DNA from: Streptomyces sp. 11x1
GTDB taxonomy: Bacteria; Actinomycetota; Actinomycetes; Streptomycetales; Streptomycetaceae
NCBI RefSeq assembly: GCF_032598905.1
Contig: NZ_CP122458.1
Span: 6,535,001 to 6,599,000, forward strand
Length of the DNA stretch: 64,000 nt
Direction of reading: 5' to 3'
Position 1 is the stretch's first letter, and every line of letters starts with the position of its first letter. The notes under the pieces are model-generated. The model ran no database searches and was not told where the DNA came from. It saw only the letters and a program-made list of their open reading frames with translations. Position numbers and translations under genes: made by a program. This document shows positions 7,025-15,473 of the stretch, one piece after another.

Positions 7025-8827
7025 ATGCACGCGGACCTGATTCCGGCGCCCCGCGCCGTCGACGCCGCTTCCGGCGGCGTACGGCTGACGGCGCGCTCCC
7101 GCCTCTACGCCGACGAGGGGACCGAAGGTGTCGGCCACTGGCTGCGCACCGCCCTGCGGGAAGCCACCGGCCTGCCGCTGCGTGAGGCGCGGGACCTCGA
7201 CGACACGGACGGGGACGGCATCGGGCTCCGGCTCGACCCCCGACTCGGCCCCGAGGAGTACCGCCTCGTCAGCGACGCCTCCGGGGTCCTCGTCGAGGGC
7301 GGTGGCGCGGCCGGTGTCTTCTGGGGTGTCCAGACGCTGCGTCAGCTCCTCGGCCCCGAGGCGTACCGCAGGGCGCCGGTCGACCGCGACCGCGTCTGGA
7401 CCGTGCCGTACGTCACCGTCGAGGACGCCCCCCGCTTTCGCTGGCGCGGCCTCATGCTCGACGTGGCCCGGCACTTTCTGCCCAAGGACGGGGTCCTGCG
7501 CTACCTGGACCTGATGGCCGCGCACAAACTCAACGTCCTCCATCTGCACCTGACGGACGACCAGGGCTGGCGGGTGGAGATCAAGAGGTACCCCCGGCTG
7601 ACCGAGGTCGGCGCCTGGCGGGCGCGTACGAAATTCGGCCACCGGGCGTCACCGCTGTGGGAGGAGAAACCGCACGGGGGCTACTACACCCAGGACGACC
7701 TCCGGGAGATCGTCGCGTACGCGGCGGAGCGGCACATCACCGTGGTCCCCGAGATCGACGTCCCGGGGCACAGCCAGGCCGCCATCGCCGCGTACCCGGA
7801 ACTCGGCAACACCGATGTCGTCGACACGGCCTCCCTAGGCGTGTGGGACACCTGGGGCGTCAACAAGAACGTCCTCGCCCCCACCGATCACACCCTGCGC
7901 TTCTACGAGGGGGTGTTCGAGGAACTCCTGGAGTTGTTTCCGGCCGACGCCGTCGTGTCCTCGGGGTTTTCGGCGTTCGTGCACATCGGCGGCGACGAGT
8001 GCCCCAAGGACCAGTGGCGGGAATCCGCCGCCGCGCGGGCCCGGATGCGGGAGCTGGGGCTCGCGGACGAGGACGCGCTGCAGTCCTGGTTCGTCCGGCA
8101 CTTCGACAACTGGTTGACCGCGCGTGGGCGTCGCCTGATCGGATGGGACGAGATCCTGGAGGGCGGGAGCCGAGCCGAAGGGCGCGCCCCTGTCGAAAGC
8201 GACGAGGAGGAGGGAGCGGAGCGACCGCTCGACGAGGTGGGGGCGCCCCCGGCCGGAGGCTGGGGGAGTCGACAGGGGATCAGTGCGCCCGGAGGTGAGG
8301 CGACAAGATTCAGCCTTGCGCAGGGGGCTGCCGTGTCGTCCTGGCGGGGGTACGCGGGCGGGGTCACGGCGGCCCGCATGGGCCACGACGTGGTCATGTG
8401 CCCCGAGCAGCAGGTGTATCTGGACCACCGTCAGGACGGCGGCCCCGACGAGCCGGTGCCCATCGGCTGGGTCCGCACTCTGGAGGACGTCTTCCGGTTC
8501 GAGCCGGTACCACCGGAGTTGACGGCCGACGAGGCCCGGCACGTGCTGGGCGCCCAGGCCAACGTGTGGACCGAGGTGATGGAGGACCGCGCCCGCGTGG
8601 ACTACCAGACGTTCCCGCGCCTGGCGGCCTTCGCCGAGGTGGTCTGGAGCCGGCTGCCGGCCCCCGCCGAGCGTGACTTCGGCGACTTCGAGCGGCGGAT
8701 GACGGCCCACTACGCGCGACTTGACGCCCTGGGGGTCGGTTATCGGCCGCCTTCGGGCCCGCGCCCGTGGCAGCGGCGACCCGGGGTGCTCGGACGTCCG
8801 ATCGAGGGGGCGCCCCCGAACGTGTGA
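7025..8827 (+). CDS. Beta-N-acetylhexosaminidase, GH20, with inserted segment
   Basis: A 600-residue glycoside hydrolase family 20 enzyme that removes terminal GlcNAc or GalNAc. The N-terminal GH20b domain (~1-125) is followed by the catalytic barrel starting at FRWRGLMLDVARHF. The catalytic Asp324-Glu325 pair sits in HIGGDECP, and WDEILEGG and SSWRGYAGG are later barrel motifs. No signal peptide is visible, so it probably acts inside the cell on sugars imported by the upstream permeases. Between EILEGG and LAQGAAVSSW about 49 extra residues are present, encoded by an inserted repeat-like element at 8187-8278 and its flanks; the insertion keeps the frame. Whether activity survives is unknown. 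Confidence 0.9.
   Translation: MHADLIPAPRAVDAASGGVRLTARSRLYADEGTEGVGHWLRTALREATGLPLREARDLDDTDGDGIGLRLDPRLGPEEYRLVSDASGVLVEGGGAAGVFWGVQTLRQLLGPEAYRRAPVDRDRVWTVPYVTVEDAPRFRWRGLMLDVARHFLPKDGVLRYLDLMAAHKLNVLHLHLTDDQGWRVEIKRYPRLTEVGAWRARTKFGHRASPLWEEKPHGGYYTQDDLREIVAYAAERHITVVPEIDVPGHSQAAIAAYPELGNTDVVDTASLGVWDTWGVNKNVLAPTDHTLRFYEGVFEELLELFPADAVVSSGFSAFVHIGGDECPKDQWRESAAARARMRELGLADEDALQSWFVRHFDNWLTARGRRLIGWDEILEGGSRAEGRAPVESDEEEGAERPLDEVGAPPAGGWGSRQGISAPGGEATRFSLAQGAAVSSWRGYAGGVTAARMGHDVVMCPEQQVYLDHRQDGGPDEPVPIGWVRTLEDVFRFEPVPPELTADEARHVLGAQANVWTEVMEDRARVDYQTFPRLAAFAEVVWSRLPAPAERDFGDFERRMTAHYARLDALGVGYRPPSGPRPWQRRPGVLGRPIEGAPPNV
8187..8278. repeat. 92-bp element with terminal inverted repeats inside the GH20 gene
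   Basis: The segment begins CCCCTGTCGA and ends TCGACAGGGG, perfect 10-bp terminal inverted repeats. It lies at the point where the hexosaminidase has ~49 residues absent from the usual family alignment. The inserted coding stretch is acidic and glycine/proline-rich, and its downstream flank uses codons such as ACA and AGA that are rare around it. It encodes no protein of its own. Confidence 0.6.
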
Positions 8828-9115
8828 GGCGGGTGCGAAGACGTAGGACCGAAAGCGCGTGCCCTGCGACGGTGGCCGCTCGGGGAACGAGTGGGACAAG
8901 AGGTGCTTGAGTCAACGGAAGGTACCGATGTGCGCCTATGGGCGATGCCGTATCAAATCGGACCATCTCTCGAGTGAGGCGGGCGAATGCCTCCTAGCGG
9001 ACCCCCGCGTTCGGGCCTCGCGAGAATGTGCCAGAGTTGCCACGTCCACCCTGTCAGCACGTACCGTACGGCAACACAGGCGGACCAGGTGGGGCAGTGG
9101 GAAGGGGTAGCCGGT

Positions 9116-10009
9116 TTGACCACGCACGCACCGCAGGCGGCGCAGGCCGTGACCCTGCCCGGCTCGCTGGACGAGGCCGTGGCGGCCCTCGCCGCCATGC
9201 CCTGGGCGGTTCCGGTGGCGGGCGGCACAGACCTCATGGCCGCGGTCAACTCCGGGCAGCTCAGGCCTGCGGCACTGGTCGGCCTCGGCCGGATCAGCGA
9301 GATCCGCGGCTGGCAGTACCAGGACGGGCATGCCCTCCTGGGGGCGGGACTGACGCACGCCCGGATGGGGCGCCCGGACTTCGCGGCGCTCATTCCGGCG
9401 CTCGCCGCCGCCGCGCGCGCCGCCGGACCACCGCAGATCCGCAACGCCGGGACCCTCGGCGGCAACATCGCGACGGCCGCCCCCACCGGGGACGCGCTGC
9501 CCGTGCTCGCCGCCCTGGAGGCCACGCTGATCATCGCGGGCCCGGGCGGGGCCCGCCGCGAGATGCCCGTTTCGCACCTGCTGGCAGGCATGGAAATGTT
9601 GCGACCCGGTGAACTCATCGGCTTCGTGCGCGTGCCGCTGCTGCACGCCCCCCAGGTCTTCCTGAAGGCCACGGGGCGCACCGGCCCCGGCCGCGCGGTC
9701 GCCTCCGTCGCCCTCGTCCTCGACCCCGCCCGGCGCGGGGTGCGGTGCGCCGTCGGAGCCATAGCGCCGATGCCGCTGCGCCCGCTGGACGCCGAGGCGT
9801 GGGTCGGCCAACTGATCGACTGGGACGGCGAGCGCGCCCTGGTGCCCGAGGCGCTCCAGGCCTTCGGCGAGTACGTGGCCGCCGCCTGCATCCCGGACCC
9901 GGCCCCCGAGGTGGACGGCTCCGTGGCACCGCTTCCGCCCGCCGTACTGCACCTGCGGCGCACCGTCGCCGCGCTGGCCCGACGAGCACTGGGGAGGGCG
10001 CTGTCGTGA
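9116..10009 (+). CDS. Xanthine dehydrogenase family FAD-binding subunit
   Basis: A 297-residue FAD subunit of a molybdenum hydroxylase. VAGGTDLMAAVNSGQL (near residue 40) and RNAGTLGGNIATAAPTGD (about residues 115-132) are the two FAD-binding motifs of the PCMH/CO-dehydrogenase flavoprotein fold. I chose TTG 9116 because AAGGGGT lies eight bases before it and the FAD domain begins soon after. The frame is open to ATG 8987, but that extension has no family match. Its stop overlaps the GTG of the Fe-S subunit. It passes electrons from the Fe-S subunit to the final acceptor. Confidence 0.92.
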   Translation: MTTHAPQAAQAVTLPGSLDEAVAALAAMPWAVPVAGGTDLMAAVNSGQLRPAALVGLGRISEIRGWQYQDGHALLGAGLTHARMGRPDFAALIPALAAAARAAGPPQIRNAGTLGGNIATAAPTGDALPVLAALEATLIIAGPGGARREMPVSHLLAGMEMLRPGELIGFVRVPLLHAPQVFLKATGRTGPGRAVASVALVLDPARRGVRCAVGAIAPMPLRPLDAEAWVGQLIDWDGERALVPEALQAFGEYVAAACIPDPAPEVDGSVAPLPPAVLHLRRTVAALARRALGRALS

Positions 10010-11937
10010 CCGACGACCAGCACGGGGAGGGCACCCCGCAGCAGGGGGGCCAGGGCGGCTGGGAGCGGCTGCCGCAGGGCGACTACGACGACGGCGCCAC
10101 CACCTTCGTCCAGCTCCCCGAGGGGGGCATCGACGCGCTGCTCGCCGCCGACAGCCCGCTGGCCGCGCCAGGCCACGGCTACGTGCCGCCGCAGATAGCG
10201 ACGAACTCCATCCACGCGGCCAACCCGGTCCCGGTGCACCCGGGGCAGGTCGGTGACACGGCCCACACCGCCGGTACCGACCCGTCCGTCCCAGGCACCT
10301 GGACGATGCCGGCCGGGGGCGCCGAGTGGCACGACCCGAACGCCGGGCGGCCCTCGCCGCCGACACAGCACGGGTTCACGTACGACCCCGGCTCGACCGG
10401 GCAGTGGACGTTCGATGAGCCGGCCGCCCCGGAAGGCGCCGCTCCCGGTCACGATGTGACCGGTGAGTGGTCGATTCCGGTCGCCGGTGGTGATCTTCCG
10501 GACGAATCCGGTGAGTTCAGCACCTCGGCCCTGGTCGAGCAGTGGGGCGGCACCCCGCCCGCCACGCTCCCCGGCGGAGCCGCCGCGCCCTGGGCGACGG
10601 AGGAGATCGGCACGGCGTGGACCGCGCCGCCGCCCCCCGCACGGACCGAGGAGCCCCCGGCCGATGAGCACCCTGGCGGGGAACGTCCGGCCGAGGGTCC
10701 GGCGGCGGACGGGAGCGCGCCGGGTGCGGCGCCGGACGCGTCCGGTGAGCCCTCCGCGGCTGCCGGGAGCTCCGAGGGCTCTGGGGCCGCGTACGCCGGT
10801 CAGGGGCCGGAGAGCGCCGAGGAGGCCCCGAAAGGCGCCCAGGAGCCCGCTGGGCCGACCGGCGGGGCCGACGACGCGGAGACCTCGGGCCCCGAGCGGA
10901 CCGAGAAGCCGGAGACGGGCGCCGACGCGCCGGGGGCCACCGGGCCCGCCGACTCCGTCCAGTCCGTCGAGCCTTCCGGGGCCGAGGAATCCGCCCCGAC
11001 CCCGCCCCCGCACGACGACCACCCCCTCGCCTCCTACGTCCTGCGCGTCAACGGCACCGAGCGGCCCGTCAGCGACGCCTGGATCGGCGAGTCGCTGCTC
11101 TACGTGCTGCGCGAGCGGCTCGGCCTGGCCGGCGCCAAGGACGGCTGCTCGCAGGGCGAGTGCGGCGCCTGCAACGTGCAGGTCGACGGCCGTCTCGTGG
11201 CCTCCTGCCTGGTGCCCGCGGTCACCTCCGCCGGCAGCGAGGTGCGCACCGTCGAGGGCCTCGCCGCCGACGGCCGGCCCTCGGACGTGCAGCGGGCCCT
11301 CGCCAAGTGCGGTGCCGTGCAGTGCGGTTTCTGCGTGCCCGGCATGGCGATGACCGTGCACGACCTCCTGGAGGGCAACCCCGCCCCCACCGACCTGGAG
11401 ACCCGCCAGGCCCTCTGCGGCAACCTCTGCCGCTGCTCCGGCTACCGGGGCGTCCTCGCGGCCGTCCGTGACGTCGTCGCCGAGCGCGAGGCGCACACGG
11501 CCGCCGAGAACGAGGCCGCCGCCGACACCGACGAGGCCCGCATCCCGCACCAGGCCGGCCCCGGCGCGGGCGGCGTCAACCCGGCGGCGTACGACGCCCA
11601 GCGGACACCCCCGTCGGCCCCGCACGACGCCGACCGGTCCTACGGCGGCCAGGGGCTGTCGTTCACCGGCCCGGACGACTCGTACGGCGGTCAGGGCCAG
11701 TCGTTCGGCGGCAGCGGTGACACCTACGGCGGTCAGGGCCAGTCGTTCGGCGGTCAGGACCAGTCCTTCGGCCAGGACCAGTCGTTCGGCGGTCCCGGCG
11801 ACACCTACGGCGGTCAGGGTCAGTCCTTCGCCGGGCAGGGCGACACCTATGGCGGCCAAGGGCAGTCCTTCGGCGGTCAGGACGACTCGTACGGCGGTCA
11901 GGGCCGGTCGTTCGGCCAGGACGGAGGCCAGGCGTGA
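10006..11937 (+). CDS. 2Fe-2S subunit of a xanthine-dehydrogenase-like enzyme with long disordered tails
   Basis: A 643-residue protein, four times the usual ~160 residues. Only residues ~340-490 form the standard domains: a plant-type ferredoxin fold with GCSQGECGACNV and a later Cys, then the four-helix domain with CGFCVPGM and CGNLCRCSGY. These bind the two 2Fe-2S clusters that link the molybdenum site to FAD. Residues 1-339 are Pro/Gly/Ala/Glu-rich and contain spaced W motifs (GTWTMPAGG, TGQWTF, TGEWSIPVAGG). Residues ~545-643 are six near-repeats of a 14-residue unit built on YGGQGQSFGG. The gene overlaps both neighbours by 4 bases. No signal peptide is visible. Confidence 0.9.
   Translation: MTDDQHGEGTPQQGGQGGWERLPQGDYDDGATTFVQLPEGGIDALLAADSPLAAPGHGYVPPQIATNSIHAANPVPVHPGQVGDTAHTAGTDPSVPGTWTMPAGGAEWHDPNAGRPSPPTQHGFTYDPGSTGQWTFDEPAAPEGAAPGHDVTGEWSIPVAGGDLPDESGEFSTSALVEQWGGTPPATLPGGAAAPWATEEIGTAWTAPPPPARTEEPPADEHPGGERPAEGPAADGSAPGAAPDASGEPSAAAGSSEGSGAAYAGQGPESAEEAPKGAQEPAGPTGGADDAETSGPERTEKPETGADAPGATGPADSVQSVEPSGAEESAPTPPPHDDHPLASYVLRVNGTERPVSDAWIGESLLYVLRERLGLAGAKDGCSQGECGACNVQVDGRLVASCLVPAVTSAGSEVRTVEGLAADGRPSDVQRALAKCGAVQCGFCVPGMAMTVHDLLEGNPAPTDLETRQALCGNLCRCSGYRGVLAAVRDVVAEREAHTAAENEAAADTDEARIPHQAGPGAGGVNPAAYDAQRTPPSAPHDADRSYGGQGLSFTGPDDSYGGQGQSFGGSGDTYGGQGQSFGGQDQSFGQDQSFGGPGDTYGGQGQSFAGQGDTYGGQGQSFGGQDDSYGGQGRSFGQDGGQA
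11638..11934 (+). repeat. 42-bp coding repeats (YGGQGQSF tail)
   Basis: Six copies of a roughly 42-base unit encode (S/T)YGGQGQSFGGxxD. The third copy is expanded by an internal QSFGQDQSFGGPGD duplication, and the last ends SFGQDGGQA. The DNA repeats are close but not identical. Gly, Gln, Ser, Tyr, Phe and Asp make up most of the tail. Confidence 0.9.
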
Positions 11938-14249
11938 GCAACGAAACCGTCATCGCGACGCCCGCGGGCCCCGGCGAGACCGCGCCCGCACCCGAGCAGT
12001 TGCCGCACGGCCTGGGCGCGTCCCTGCCGTCCGCCGACTCCCGGGCCAAGTCGGAGGGCACCTTCCCGTACGCGGCCGACCTGTGGGCCGAGGGCCTGCT
12101 GTGGGCCGCCGTGCTCCGCTCGCCGCACCCGCACGCGCGCATCGTGTCCATCGACACGACCCACGCCCGCGAGATGCCCGGCGTACGGGCCGTCGTCACC
12201 CACGAGGACGTGCCGGGCGTCGCCCTGCACGGCCGCGGCAAGGCCGACCGGCCCCTGTTCGCCTCCGAGGTCGTACGCCACCACGGCGAGCCCATCGCGG
12301 CCGTCGCCGCCGACCACCCCGACACCGCACGGATGGCCGCCGCCGCCGTCATCGTCGAGTACGAGGTCCTCGACCCGGTGATCGACCCGGAGCAGGCCTT
12401 CGAGGCCGAGCCCCTGCACCCCGACGGCAACCTCATCCGCCACATCCCGCTGCGCCACGGCGACCCGAACGCGGCCGGCGAGATCGTCGTCGAGGGGCAG
12501 TACCGCATCGGCCGCGCGGACCCGGCCCCCATCGGTGCCGAGGCCGGCCTCGCCGTGCCCCGCCCCGACGGCGGCGTCGAGCTGTACGTGGCCTCCACCG
12601 ATCCGCACACCGACCGCGACGCGGCCGCCGCCTGCTACGGCCTGCCGCCCGACCGCGTCAAGATCGTCGTCACCGGGGTCCCCGGCGCCACCGCCGACCG
12701 TGAGGACCAGGGCTTCCAGCTGCCGCTCGGACTGCTCGCCCTGAAGACCGGCTGCCCGGTCAAGCTGACGGCCACCCGCGAGGAGTCCTTCCTCGGCCAC
12801 GCGCACCGCCACCCCACCCTGCTGCGTTACCGCCACCACGCGGACGCCGAGGGCAAGCTCGTCAAGGTCGAGGCACAGATCCTGCTCGACGCCGGCGCGT
12901 ACGCGGACACCTCCTCGGAGGCGCTGGCCGCCGCCGTCTCCTTCGCCTGCGGCCCGTACGTCGTCCCCAACGCCTTCATCGAGGGCTGGGCGGTCCGCAC
13001 CAACAACCCGCCCTCCGGCCATGTGCGCGGCGAGGGCGCGATGCAGGTCTGCGCCGCGTACGAGGCGCAGATGGACAAGCTGGCGAAGAAGCTGGGCATC
13101 GACCCGGCGGACCTGCGCATGCGCAACGTGATGTCCACGGGCGACATGCTGCCGACGGGCCAGTCGGTGACCTGCCCGGCGCCGGTCGCCGAACTCCTCC
13201 AGGCCGTCCAGGAGTTCCCGCTGCCGGCCCTGCCCAAGGACACCCCCGAGGAGGAGTGGTTGCTCCCGGGAGGCCCGGAGGGCGCGGGCGAGCCGGGAGC
13301 CGTCCGGCGCGGCGTCGGGTACGGCCTCGGCATGGTCCACATGCTCGGCGCCGAGGGTGCGGACGAGGTGTCCACGGCCACCGTGAAGGTCCACGACGGC
13401 ATCGCGACCGTGCTGTGCGCGGCCGTCGACACCGGCCAGGGCTTCTCCACCCTCGCCCGGCAGATCGTCCAGGAGACCCTCGGCATCGACGAGGTGCACA
13501 TCGCTCAGGTCGACACCGACCAGCCGCCGGCCGGCCCGAGCTGCCGGGGCCGCCACACCTGGGTCTCGGGCGGCGCGGTGGAGCGGGCGGCGAAGATGGT
13601 CCGCACGCAACTGCTGCAACCGCTCGCCCACAAATTCGGCATGTCCACGGAGCTGCTGCAGATCACCGACGGCAAGATCACGTCGTACGACGGTGTGTTG
13701 TCCACCACGGTCGCGGAGGCGATGGACGGCAAGGAGCTCTGGGCCACCGCCCAGTGCCGCCCACACCCCACCGAACCGCTGGACGAGGCCGGACAGGGCG
13801 ACGCGTTCGTGGGCCTCGCGTTCTGCGCGATCCGCGCGGTCGTCGACGTCGACATCGAACTCGGTTCCGTACGGGTCGTGGAGCTGGCCGTCGCCCAGGA
13901 CGTCGGCCGCATCCTCAACCCGGACCAGCTCGCCGCGCGCATCGAGGCGGGCGTCACCCAGGGCGTGGGCATCGCGCTGACCGAGAACCTGCGCACCCCC
14001 CGGGGCCTGGTCCGCCACCCCGACCTGACCGGCTACGCCCTGCCCACCGCCCTCGACGTCCCCGACATCCAGCTCGTCAAGCTGGTGGAGGAACGCGACG
14101 TCGTCGCCCCCTTCGGCGCGAAGGCGGCCAGCGCGGTGCCGGTGGTGACCTCGCCGGCGGCCATCGCGGCGGCGGTACGGGCGGCCACGGGACGCCCCGT
14201 GAACCGGCTGCCGATCCGCCCGCAGGCGGCGGTGGTGACGGGGGCGTAG
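11934..14249 (+). CDS. Xanthine-dehydrogenase-like molybdopterin-binding large subunit
   Basis: A 771-residue large subunit with the aldehyde oxidase/xanthine dehydrogenase a/b-hammerhead domain (~40-150) and the molybdopterin-binding domain after it. Family features include VAAVAADHPDTAR, VRGEGAMQV with KLGIDPADLRMRN, and DTGQGFSTLARQIVQETLG. The start is GTG 11934, overlapping the upstream TGA. At the C-terminus, where active enzymes have GAKGxGE with the catalytic glutamate, this protein has FGAKAASAVPVV, so the base is missing. VRGEGAM also differs from the usual RGFGAPQ. It may use another substrate or mechanism, or be catalytically impaired. A terminator follows at 14257. Confidence 0.85.
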   Translation: MSNETVIATPAGPGETAPAPEQLPHGLGASLPSADSRAKSEGTFPYAADLWAEGLLWAAVLRSPHPHARIVSIDTTHAREMPGVRAVVTHEDVPGVALHGRGKADRPLFASEVVRHHGEPIAAVAADHPDTARMAAAAVIVEYEVLDPVIDPEQAFEAEPLHPDGNLIRHIPLRHGDPNAAGEIVVEGQYRIGRADPAPIGAEAGLAVPRPDGGVELYVASTDPHTDRDAAAACYGLPPDRVKIVVTGVPGATADREDQGFQLPLGLLALKTGCPVKLTATREESFLGHAHRHPTLLRYRHHADAEGKLVKVEAQILLDAGAYADTSSEALAAAVSFACGPYVVPNAFIEGWAVRTNNPPSGHVRGEGAMQVCAAYEAQMDKLAKKLGIDPADLRMRNVMSTGDMLPTGQSVTCPAPVAELLQAVQEFPLPALPKDTPEEEWLLPGGPEGAGEPGAVRRGVGYGLGMVHMLGAEGADEVSTATVKVHDGIATVLCAAVDTGQGFSTLARQIVQETLGIDEVHIAQVDTDQPPAGPSCRGRHTWVSGGAVERAAKMVRTQLLQPLAHKFGMSTELLQITDGKITSYDGVLSTTVAEAMDGKELWATAQCRPHPTEPLDEAGQGDAFVGLAFCAIRAVVDVDIELGSVRVVELAVAQDVGRILNPDQLAARIEAGVTQGVGIALTENLRTPRGLVRHPDLTGYALPTALDVPDIQLVKLVEERDVVAPFGAKAASAVPVVTSPAAIAAAVRAATGRPVNRLPIRPQAAVVTGA

Positions 14250-14256
14250 GGCCGGG

Positions 14257-14279
14257 GGAGGCGGCCGCGAGCCGCCTCC
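14257..14279 (+). terminator. Terminator after the molybdenum enzyme operon
   Basis: GGAGGCGGC, a five-base loop and GCCGCCTCC form a 9-bp GC stem eight bases after the large-subunit stop. Confidence 0.6.
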
Positions 14280-14443
14280 GGCACCGCCCTTGAGGTGCGT
14301 GTTCGCGCGTACGGCAGGTGTTGTCAGTGGGGCGGCGTAAGGTTCTTGGAAGTGGGGACGACGACCGCTCGGCGACTGTTCGGCGGTGCCGTGGTCCCCG
14401 CCGCTGGGGGACGCACGCCGAGAAGCACGTGCCGGGGGGAGCC

Positions 14444-15040
14444 ATGAGCACAATGACGATGGGGACAATGGGCCTGACGGACCTGAACGACCTGCGCGAT
14501 CCGACCCTTTCGAACGACCTGGCGGTGCTGACCGGAGGCCCGGTCACCCGCTCCGGACTGGCGCTGGACCTGCCGGCCCGGCTGCTGGACGAGGAGTTCG
14601 GCCAGAGCAGGGTGTGGCGCTTCGAGGACTTCGACTTCCCGGCCACGCTCACCCACGAGCCGACCCGCCGCTTCCTGCGGGACATGGGTCTGCCCGAGGA
14701 CCACGGCTTCTTCCACCTCGACACGGACATCCCGCTGCCGACCCTCGCCGAGTACTACGCGCATGAGCGCGCCGACGCCCTCACCCCCGGCCGACTCCCT
14801 TCCAGAGCGGCCCACTTGATCCGCCTCGGTCACTTCGTCGAGGGCAACAGCGTCGTGGTGGACGGCACCACCGGCGCGGTCCTCAACTGGAGCGAACCCG
14901 AGTCGACCCTCTGCCCCCTCGACGCCGACCTCTCCACCCTCGCCTTCACCCTCTGGCTCCTCCATCGCGAGAAGCACGAGAAATCGGCAACGGGGTGCTG
15001 GGTGGACCGGCTGCGCAACGAGGCGTGCGCGGAGTTCTGA
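14444..15040 (+). CDS. SUKH-4 family immunity-like protein
   Basis: A 198-residue protein resembling the SUKH-4 (SMI1/KNR4-like) family, whose members often neutralise nuclease or deaminase toxins. Supporting features are RRFLRDMGLPEDHGFFHLDT, LIRLGHFVEGNSVVVDGTTG, the W-containing strand VLNWSEPE and TLAFTLWLLH. It has no signal peptide or membrane segment, so it is cytoplasmic. GGGGGGA at 14434 supports ATG 14444. No toxin gene is next to it, so it may be an orphan or have another role. A strong terminator follows. Confidence 0.7.
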   Translation: MSTMTMGTMGLTDLNDLRDPTLSNDLAVLTGGPVTRSGLALDLPARLLDEEFGQSRVWRFEDFDFPATLTHEPTRRFLRDMGLPEDHGFFHLDTDIPLPTLAEYYAHERADALTPGRLPSRAAHLIRLGHFVEGNSVVVDGTTGAVLNWSEPESTLCPLDADLSTLAFTLWLLHREKHEKSATGCWVDRLRNEACAEF

Positions 15041-15078
15041 CCCTGCCGGGCCGGGCCGCGAGGCCGCCGTGCCACATG

Positions 15079-15117
15079 GCGACGGGCCGACCGCTGGAGA
15101 AGCGGTCGGCCCGTCGC
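15079..15117 (+). terminator. Strong terminator after the SUKH-4 gene
   Basis: A perfect 17-bp stem (GCGACGGGCCGACCGCT and its complement) encloses the five-base loop GGAGA. It separates the SUKH-4 gene from the convergent tRNA-Cys gene and can act on both strands. Confidence 0.85.
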
Positions 15118-15124
15118 CGTAGGG

Positions 15125-15196
15125 AGGCCGTGGCGGGAATCGAACCCGCGTAACTCGCTTTGCAGGCGAGTCCCTAAGCCACTCGGGCACACGGCC
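15125..15196 (-). tRNA. tRNA-Cys (anticodon GCA)
   Basis: Read on the minus strand, a 72-base cloverleaf has acceptor arms GGCCGTG/CACGGCC. The anticodon stem is CTCGC/GCGAG with loop CTGCAAA, giving anticodon GCA. The T-arm GCGGG-TTCGATT-CCCGC and a U discriminator base are present. The CCA end is not encoded. Confidence 0.95.
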
Positions 15197-15473
15197 GGGT
15201 TGGGGGCGGGGCCGGTGGGGCCCTGTCGCTCCGAACTCGATGTGTCGACCGTAGGCGGGGGGTGGGCGGGGGCTCAAGGGTGGTGGGGGTGCTGCAACGG
15301 GACTGCCATACGCCGTTCATGAAGGGTCCGGGGCGGGCGCACGGGTGGGTCGTCGGGTGGGGTCTCCCGGCGGGGGTCTTCGGGCTGGGCGTGGTGGACG
15401 TACGACCAAAGTCCTGGGGGTGAGGGACTTCGGACAGGGGCGAAAGTCCGCTGTGCCCCTTACGCTGGCTCGC

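Noticed and set aside
8953..11859. Open minus-strand frame of 968 codons opposite the molybdenum enzyme genes
   Set aside because: It is antisense to well-identified genes, has low-complexity composition and matches no family; long antisense frames are common in high-GC DNA.
11898..14468. Minus-strand frame of 856 codons opposite the molybdopterin subunit
   Set aside because: Composition is that of an antisense shadow, with no motifs; the plus strand has clear enzyme domains.
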